Source: an uncultured Bacteroidales bacterium | Lineage (GTDB): Bacteria; Bacteroidota; Bacteroidia; Bacteroidales; UBA11471 | Assembly: GCA_944325415.1 (NCBI GenBank) | Contig: CALUZW010000006.1 | Location: 62,001-126,000, forward strand | Direction of reading: 5' to 3' | Length of the DNA stretch: 64,000 bases | Part shown: in pieces, positions 58,792-64,000 of the stretch | How positions within the stretch are numbered: position 1 is the stretch's first letter | Layout: each line of letters opens with the position of its first letter | Notes under the pieces: generated by a model | The model's database searches: none | What the model was told of the DNA's origin: nothing | The model's input: the letters and a program-made list of their open reading frames with translations, nothing else | Program-made: the position numbers and the translations under genes

Positions 58792-59949
58792 TTATTTTTG
58801 TCTGAGCAACTTTTCTATGGCCTGCGGCAGGTCCGAAAGTTTCGCTACACGTTGTTGCAAGACGCTCTCGCGGTCGATGAGGAAGGCCGTGGGGAGCGAT
58901 TGCACGTTGTAGGAGAGGACGGCCCGGGAGCGGGTCGTGTCGGCATCGCGCACGCATATCCACGGCAGGTTGTCGGCCGATACCTGCCAGAGGTTTTCGT
59001 TGGGGTCGATGGACACCTGGTAGATTTCAAAACCTTGGCGGTGGTATTTCTTGTGGAGCTGGGCCAGGGCGCGGTTGTAGTCGGGCGAATATTTGCCCTG
59101 GTAGGCCGAGAAGTCGAGCAGCACGACTTTGCCTTTGAGGTCGCTCAGCCGGCGTATCTTCCCATACAGGTCGGGCAGGGCGATGTCGATGAGCGACACT
59201 TCGTTGGCGACGGGTATCTGCGGTTCTTTGTCGGCTTCCTGCCGGGCGTCGCGTTCGTTCTGTAAAATAGCCAGGGCGAGGCGGTAGAGGTGCTGGGTGC
59301 GCGGCGACTCGGGCATGAACGTGTTGTAGGCGTTGGCTACGGTCAATATGTAGCGGTAGTCTTCGCGCTTGGTACGGTCGAAGATGTCGAGCCCGTTGAC
59401 CTGCTGGAAGATGGCGAAATAGGCGGCCGGTGATGCCGGGGCGTCGGTGATGTAGGGAATGACGCTCTCCTTGTAGCGGCGCACCTCGTCTTGGAGGCCT
59501 TCGAGAATCCGTCGCTGTTGGTCGGTCGAGGTGATGCGTTGCCGCGATGCTTTCTCGATGGCACCTTTCAGCGCATTTCCGGCGGCGGCGATGTGGCGTA
59601 TCTTCTCGCTCTCGTTCGAACCCGACACCCGATAGTCGGCAGCGATGGGCAGCCCGGGTATCTCTACGGTTATCGTCTCGGTCGAGTCGACCGCCAGGTG
59701 GATATAGGAGTTGTCGAGTCGCAGCCGGTAAAACTCGGGATAGGGAGTGCGGGGTGCGGCAAACGAGAATGTGCCGTCGGCAGAGAGCCGGGCCGAGTCG
59801 AGCAGTTCCGTGCCGGTAAGCTGCACGGCTTCGAAGTAGAGGGTCTTGCCCTCGCTGCCCGCAATGTGTCCCTTGATGTGAAATTCGTCGCGGTGGCAAC
59901 TGCTGACCAGAAGGGCCGGCAGGAGTATGAGAAATAATTTCTTGATCAT
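58792..59949 (-). CDS. Thioredoxin-fold (TlpA/AhpC-TSA-like) lipoprotein without CxxC
   Basis: A 385-residue lipoprotein: lipobox Val-Ser-Ser-Cys (Cys18), an N-terminal DUF4369-like beta domain (about 23-110), a helical middle (about 115-245), and a TlpA-like thioredoxin fold (about 252-385) with Leu-Lys-Gly-Lys-Val-Val-Leu-Leu-Asp-Phe and a cis-Pro loop Ser-Leu-Pro-Thr-Ala-Phe (351-356). Where active TlpA has Trp-Cys-x-x-Cys, it has Ser-Ala-Tyr-Gln-Gly-Lys-Tyr (281-287), so it has no redox Cys pair; the only other cysteine is Cys332. It is probably exported and may bind peptides or partners instead of doing thiol exchange. Own promoter element upstream. Confidence 0.9.
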   Translation of the reverse strand: MIKKLFLILLPALLVSSCHRDEFHIKGHIAGSEGKTLYFEAVQLTGTELLDSARLSADGTFSFAAPRTPYPEFYRLRLDNSYIHLAVDSTETITVEIPGLPIAADYRVSGSNESEKIRHIAAAGNALKGAIEKASRQRITSTDQQRRILEGLQDEVRRYKESVIPYITDAPASPAAYFAIFQQVNGLDIFDRTKREDYRYILTVANAYNTFMPESPRTQHLYRLALAILQNERDARQEADKEPQIPVANEVSLIDIALPDLYGKIRRLSDLKGKVVLLDFSAYQGKYSPDYNRALAQLHKKYHRQGFEIYQVSIDPNENLWQVSADNLPWICVRDADTTRSRAVLSYNVQSLPTAFLIDRESVLQQRVAKLSDLPQAIEKLLRQK

Positions 59950-59973
59950 GGTTGAGGCGATTGTTTTTCAGCA

Positions 59974-59981
59974 CAAAGGTA
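59974..59981 (-). promoter_or_regulatory. Promoter -7 element for the thioredoxin-fold lipoprotein gene
   Basis: TACCTTTG on the minus strand (perfect TAnnTTTG), 25 bases before the ATG at 59947-59949. Confidence 0.55.
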
Positions 59982-60166
59982 TGCAATTTATGCCGAATAT
60001 CCTACACGCGAGGCGCTTTCCTTCGGGGCGTGTCGCGGCAGAAATGACAGCCGAAACCGTCCGATACGGAGGTGCCGGGGGGTATCGGTGGCAAAATGTG
60101 ATGCCAATCGGCTTGTTTTTAATGAGATTTTCATATCAATAACGCAATCGGCCGATAAATTTTGCT

Positions 60167-60174
60167 TATCTTTG
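60167..60174 (+). promoter_or_regulatory. Promoter -7 element for pnp
   Basis: TATCTTTG, a perfect TAnnTTTG, 32 bases before the pnp ATG at 60206. Confidence 0.6.
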
Positions 60175-60205
60175 CCTGATTTTTAGAAGTTAGAAGAATT
60201 GTAAA

Positions 60206-62401
60206 ATGAAAATTGTAAAGAAAACAATTGATTTGGGCGATGGAAGAACCATCACCATCGAAACCGGAAAGTTGGCCAAGCAGGCCGACGGCGCCGTAGA
60301 GGTGCGCATGGGCAACACCATGTTGCTGGCCACCGTCGTATCGGCCAAAGAGGCCGGCGAGGGCGTCGATTTCATGCCTTTGCAGGTAGAGTACAAAGAA
60401 AGATATTCGGCCATCGGCCGTTTCCCCGGCGGATTCACCCGTCGCGAAGGACGTGCTTCGGATTATGAAATCCTCACGGCCCGTCTCGTCGACCGTGCGT
60501 TGCGCCCCCTGTTCCCCGACAACTATCACGCCGATACGTTTGTCAATGTAATGCTTTTCTCTTCCGACGGAAAAGACATGCCCGATGCTTTGGCCGGACT
60601 GGCTGCTTCGGCTGCGCTTGCCGTTTCGGACATTCCTTTCAACGGCCCCATCTCCGAAGTGCGGGTGGCCCGCATCGACGGACAGTTCAAGGTCAACCCC
60701 ACGTTTGAGGAGCTCGAACGTGCCGACATGGACATCATGGTGGGTGCTACCTACGAAAATATTATGATGGTCGAGGGTGAGATGAACGAAGTCTCCGAAG
60801 CCGACCTGCTCGCCGCCATGAAATTTGCCCACGATGCCATCAAGGTACAGTGCAAGGCACAGATGGAGCTGGCCGAGGAGGTAGGTTCGACCGTAAAACG
60901 CGAATACTGCCACGAAGTCAACGACGAAGAGTTGCGTAAGGACGTGTGGGCCAAATGCTACGACGAGGCTTATGCCATTGCCCGTTCGGGAAACACCAAC
61001 AAGCACGCCCGCGGCGAGGCTTTCGATGCCATCGTAGACAAATACCTGGCTGGCATGGAGCCCGAAGAGGCCGAAGCCAAGAAAGACCTGGTAAAACGCT
61101 ACTATCACGACGTAGAGAAAGAGGCCATGCGCCGCTGTATTCTCGATGAAGGTAAGCGTCTCGACGGCCGTACCACGACGCAGATACGTCCCATCTGGTG
61201 CGAAGTCGACTATCTGCCCGGTCCTCACGGCTCGTCGATTTTCACCCGTGGAGAGACCCAGTCGCTCTCGACCGTAACCCTCGGTACCAAACTCGATGAG
61301 AAGATTGTCGATGACGTTCTCGACCAGAGCCGCGACCGTTTCCTCCTCCACTACAACTTTCCCCCCTTCTCGACCGGTGAGGCCAAAGCCAGCCGCGGCG
61401 TAGGCCGTCGCGAGATAGGCCACGGCAACCTGGCCAACCGCGCCCTCAAACGCATGATTCCCGATGACTATCCCTACGTCGTGCGCATCGTGTCGGATAT
61501 TCTCGAATCGAACGGTTCGTCGTCGATGGCCACCGTATGTGCCGGAACCTTGGCCCTCATGGATGCCGGTGTGAAAATCAAGAAACCGGTGTCGGGTATC
61601 GCCATGGGATTGATTACCGACAAGGATAATGTGAAATATGCCGTTCTCTCCGATATCCTCGGCGACGAAGACCACCTCGGCGACATGGACTTCAAGGTGA
61701 CGGGTACCCGCGACGGTATCACCGCCACGCAGATGGACATCAAGGTCGACGGCCTCTCTTACGAGGTACTCGAAAAGGCCCTCAACCAAGCCAAGGAGGG
61801 ACGTATGTACATTCTCGACAAACTGCTCGAAACCATACCCGAACCGCGTGCCGAATTCAAACCTCATGTTCCCCGCATCGAAGTTCTCGAAATTCCCAAG
61901 GACATGATTGGTGCCGTGATAGGCCCGGGCGGTAAGATTATCCAAGGTATTCAGGAAGAGACGGGTGCCATCGTTACCATCGACGAAATCGACGGCGTGG
62001 GCCGTGTCGAAATCGCGGCTCCCGGCCGCGATGCCATCAATGCCGCATTGGCCCGCATCAAAGGTATCGTAGCCATTCCCGAAGTGGGAGAGGTCTATAC
62101 CGGTACGGTGAAGTCGATATTGCCCTTCGGTGCCTTTGTTGAGTTCATGCCCGGCAAGGACGGCCTGCTCCACATCTCCGAAATCTGCTGGAAACGTCTC
62201 GAAACGATGGAAGAGTCGGGTCTGAAAGAAGGCGACGAGGTGACTGTGAAACTCATCGAAATCGACCCAAAGACCGGTAAGTTCCGTCTCTCGATGAAAG
62301 AGTTGCAACCCCGTCCCGAAGGAATGCCCGAGCGTCGCGAAGGCAACGGCGGCGGAGCCGGTAACCACAACCACCGTCCGCGTCGCGAGAAGCGAGACTA
62401 A
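60206..62401 (+). CDS. pnp: Polyribonucleotide nucleotidyltransferase (PNPase)
   Basis: A 731-residue phosphorolytic 3'-5' exoribonuclease and degradosome-type enzyme. Two RNase PH-like domains (about 10-140 and 320-550; the second with Arg-Gly-Glu-Thr-Gln near 350 and Gly-Arg-Arg-Glu-Ile-Gly-His-Gly near 394) flank the helical linker. A KH domain follows with Val-Ile-Gly-Pro-Gly-Gly-Lys-Ile-Ile (about 570-578), then an S1 domain (about 630-700). The last ~25 residues are Gly/Asn/Arg-rich and basic. Single-gene unit with its own promoter and a strong terminator. The long leader-site autoregulation by RNase III known in E. coli cannot be seen in this short 5' region. Confidence 0.98.
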   Translation: MKIVKKTIDLGDGRTITIETGKLAKQADGAVEVRMGNTMLLATVVSAKEAGEGVDFMPLQVEYKERYSAIGRFPGGFTRREGRASDYEILTARLVDRALRPLFPDNYHADTFVNVMLFSSDGKDMPDALAGLAASAALAVSDIPFNGPISEVRVARIDGQFKVNPTFEELERADMDIMVGATYENIMMVEGEMNEVSEADLLAAMKFAHDAIKVQCKAQMELAEEVGSTVKREYCHEVNDEELRKDVWAKCYDEAYAIARSGNTNKHARGEAFDAIVDKYLAGMEPEEAEAKKDLVKRYYHDVEKEAMRRCILDEGKRLDGRTTTQIRPIWCEVDYLPGPHGSSIFTRGETQSLSTVTLGTKLDEKIVDDVLDQSRDRFLLHYNFPPFSTGEAKASRGVGRREIGHGNLANRALKRMIPDDYPYVVRIVSDILESNGSSSMATVCAGTLALMDAGVKIKKPVSGIAMGLITDKDNVKYAVLSDILGDEDHLGDMDFKVTGTRDGITATQMDIKVDGLSYEVLEKALNQAKEGRMYILDKLLETIPEPRAEFKPHVPRIEVLEIPKDMIGAVIGPGGKIIQGIQEETGAIVTIDEIDGVGRVEIAAPGRDAINAALARIKGIVAIPEVGEVYTGTVKSILPFGAFVEFMPGKDGLLHISEICWKRLETMEESGLKEGDEVTVKLIEIDPKTGKFRLSMKELQPRPEGMPERREGNGGGAGNHNHRPRREKRD

Positions 62402-62432
62402 AAAATAGGTATCAGCACTGTATAAAACCCAC

Positions 62433-62468
62433 AGCGGGGCGGCTCATCGGAGCCGCCCCGCTTTTTTT
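62433..62468 (+). terminator. Rho-independent terminator of pnp
   Basis: A 13-bp GC-rich perfect stem (62433-62445 with 62450-62462), ATCG loop, then seven T. It starts 31 bases past the pnp stop. Confidence 0.9.
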
Positions 62469-62562
62469 GTCGTAGGGGGAACCTGAGGGCGAAAGCGTGG
62501 TAATGGAGAGCCCCGTTGCTGTTGGGTGCCAACCGGGGCAACGGAGAGAGAAAGGCCGCGCC

Positions 62563-63843
62563 CTATTTCATGAGCCGGCGGGCAAGCAGCCGGTGCCCTA
62601 TGCGGCAGTAGATACACTTGTGCGGCTCACAGTAGGCCGAGTAGAGTTGCAGGGCTGCCTGGCTGTCGAGGGCCGACTCTACGGCGATGCCTGCCGCCGC
62701 TACCCGGCGCACGATGTGATTGTCTTCGGCCGGGAGCTCTTCGAGCAGCCGCATGGCACGGTCGGCATACGAGGCATTGCCCGAGCGCACCGCGTAGGCA
62801 TAGAGCAGCGGCGCCACGCAGTTGATGATGAGCAGCCGCACGGCACCCCGTCCCAGTGTCTTGGTGCGGGGTGGAGACTCCACGCCGAAAGAGTAGTGCG
62901 TGTCCCAATAGCCTTCGAGGTGAATGTCGAAGAGCGACTGTATGGTTTTCTCGCCGTCACATTCGAGCAGGCGGGCAAAGAGGTTGAACCCCCGGTGAAT
63001 GAACTGTGCCAGCAGGGCGATGCGCTGGTGGGGAAGGTTGGCCGGGCGCAGGCGCATGAATTTCCAGGCTGCCAGGTCGATGGGAGTGAGCGAAAATTTG
63101 TGGCGCAGGAAGTCATACTCCCGGCTCAGGCGCGAGGCATAGGGGTCGGCCGCCCCCTTTTCACGGTCGAGCAGCCCGGCCTGTCCGAAGAGGAAAGCCT
63201 CCACTTGCAGCAGCGAGTCGGCATGCTTTTGCAGGAAGAGCAGCGGCAGGCTGCGAGCCAGTCGCTCGAAGGCGTCGCCGTTCACCCCGAAGCCCATGCT
63301 CCGGGCCAGCGTGATGTAGCACACCTCTTCCCAGTTGCCCTGGTGCTGCGCGAGCATGTCGTCGATGCGGCTGCTCTTCTGTTGCAGCCGTTCGAGAGCG
63401 AGAGCCGTGAGCCAGTCGGTGAGGAGGAGCGGCGGAAGTTCGTGTATCCGTTCGCGGCAGGGAAGCGAGTCGCTCTGTGAGGTGAGAAAGGCATAGTCGT
63501 CCTGCAACGCCGGCGGAATGGGCACGACCCATTGCGGCACCGCTTCGCCGTTGGAGCGGAATACCTCGGTATTGGCTTCGGCCACGACGTGCAGCACCAC
63601 CGAGTCGTAGGCTTTGTCGCCGGAATGTCCGTGCGCCGTCCAGTCGCTTGCCCGCAGGTGCATCTCCACGTTGCCGGCCCACAGCCGGTCGCCGATGCGC
63701 ACCTTGGCGTTGAAAAAGTCGGGCCCGGCATTGGGGTTGCGCTGTCCCGGGTCGACGACCTCGATGGCTTCGCCCCGGGTGGTCAGTGCCGGCACATGAC
63801 CCAGCAGCCGCTGTTCCCACATGTAGTAGAGGAGTTTTTCCAT
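62563..63843 (-). CDS. DUF2851-family protein
   Basis: A 426-residue soluble protein. The ATG at 63841-63843 is the first ATG; seven further upstream codons begin with GTG. Characteristic segments are Gln-Arg-Asn-Pro-Asn-Ala-Gly-Pro-Asp-Phe-Phe near 34-44, Gly-Asn-Val-Glu-Met-His near 57-62, a middle Met-Gly/Phe-Gly helical section, and a C-terminal Cys-x4-Cys-x2-Cys cluster (Cys-Glu-Pro-His-Lys-Cys-Ile-Tyr-Cys) close to the end. DUF2851 proteins are common in Bacteroidota with unknown function; the early acidic and His motif recalls nuclease-like metal sites, which is speculation. It converges on pnp. Confidence 0.9.
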   Translation of the reverse strand: MEKLLYYMWEQRLLGHVPALTTRGEAIEVVDPGQRNPNAGPDFFNAKVRIGDRLWAGNVEMHLRASDWTAHGHSGDKAYDSVVLHVVAEANTEVFRSNGEAVPQWVVPIPPALQDDYAFLTSQSDSLPCRERIHELPPLLLTDWLTALALERLQQKSSRIDDMLAQHQGNWEEVCYITLARSMGFGVNGDAFERLARSLPLLFLQKHADSLLQVEAFLFGQAGLLDREKGAADPYASRLSREYDFLRHKFSLTPIDLAAWKFMRLRPANLPHQRIALLAQFIHRGFNLFARLLECDGEKTIQSLFDIHLEGYWDTHYSFGVESPPRTKTLGRGAVRLLIINCVAPLLYAYAVRSGNASYADRAMRLLEELPAEDNHIVRRVAAAGIAVESALDSQAALQLYSAYCEPHKCIYCRIGHRLLARRLMK

Positions 63844-64000
63844 GGCTGTTTTATCTGGTAACACCCCTGTTTGGGTGATTTTTTCTTTTATACCGAACAG
63901 GTGGCTGCCTGCGGTTTTTCGGGATACAGGATTCGGTTCGGCATGGCCAAAAGTGTAAAACTTTGTTTTCCTTTTGTCTTTGCGCTCACCTTTCGCTATA
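63844..64000. other. Right-edge intergenic sequence
   Basis: 157 bases upstream of the DUF2851 gene with no gene. A small hairpin (CACCC and GGGTG arms, 63863-63878) followed by T-rich sequence is present on the plus strand, and a one-mismatch promoter box (TGTCTTTG) near 63977-63984 could serve a plus-strand gene beyond the edge. Confidence 0.4.

Noticed and set aside
60131..62374. 747-codon minus-strand open frame opposite pnp
   Set aside because: Antisense shadow of pnp; no start context or domain.
1..64000. CRISPR arrays, rRNA genes or insertion sequences
   Set aside because: I saw no regularly spaced repeats, no rRNA-like sequence, and no transposase frame or terminal inverted repeats.

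Overview
The window is a chromosomal segment from a member of the Bacteroidales (phylum Bacteroidota). The evidence is two tandem SusC/SusD-type outer-membrane pairs, many copies of the Bacteroidota -7 promoter element TAnnTTTG just upstream of genes, and lineage-typical genes and orders (DUF4271-hemD, mnmG-apt-uvrC-dtd, viroplasmin-type RNase H, fused SpmA/SpmB, DUF2851, korAB). Coding DNA is moderately GC-rich by eye. I cannot place the family or genus from the sequence alone.

Layout. 1-7382 (minus): an accessory operon with a short SusC-like receptor, a SusD-like lipoprotein, a long SusC-like receptor with an STN domain, and the start of a second SusD-like lipoprotein that runs off the left edge. 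7690-14585 (minus): tRNA-Gln, tyrS, a YidD-TatD fusion, rnpA, hemD, a DUF4271 membrane protein with a long Thr/Ala-rich extension, a LOG-family protein and ychF. 15074-16402 (plus): an MscS-type channel. 16566-27062: polA (minus), a polyprenyl diphosphate synthase (plus), then a tight minus-strand housekeeping run ybeY-mnmG-apt-uvrC-dtd-mazG-like-deoC. 27181-30322: SpmAB-type membrane protein (minus), a D-2-hydroxyacid dehydrogenase and an AlkD-type repair protein (plus). 30533-41160 (minus): a glycosyltransferase plus flippase pair, metG, a GH3-family enzyme, a DEAD-box helicase, a lipoprotein that looks like a tyrosine phosphatase without its catalytic residues, a PfkB sugar kinase and a KdsD-like SIS isomerase. 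41308-51088: an M16 peptidase (plus), korAB and aroK (minus), a viroplasmin-type RNase H (plus), three glycosyltransferases and xerD (minus). 51209-57221 (plus): aroQ, pyk, an O-methyltransferase, rbfA, a LolC/E-like permease and a large lipoprotein of unknown function. 57689-63843: HIT protein, greA and a thioredoxin-fold lipoprotein (minus), pnp (plus), DUF2851 (minus).

Most of the window is core metabolism and information processing: translation and tRNA maturation, DNA replication and repair, RNA decay and transcript cleavage, haem, shikimate and isoprenoid synthesis, and ferredoxin-linked 2-oxoacid oxidation. The accessory parts are the SusCD array and the two envelope-glycan gene groups. 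Convergent gene pairs are mostly separated by strong hairpin terminators.

I saw no insertion sequence, prophage, CRISPR array, rRNA or integrated element. I did not find a clear new multi-gene system. The best leads are the asymmetric double SusCD operon, the catalytically dead phosphatase-like lipoprotein, the YidD-TatD fusion, a thioredoxin-fold lipoprotein without its CxxC, and the unrecognised lipoprotein behind the LolC/E-like permease.
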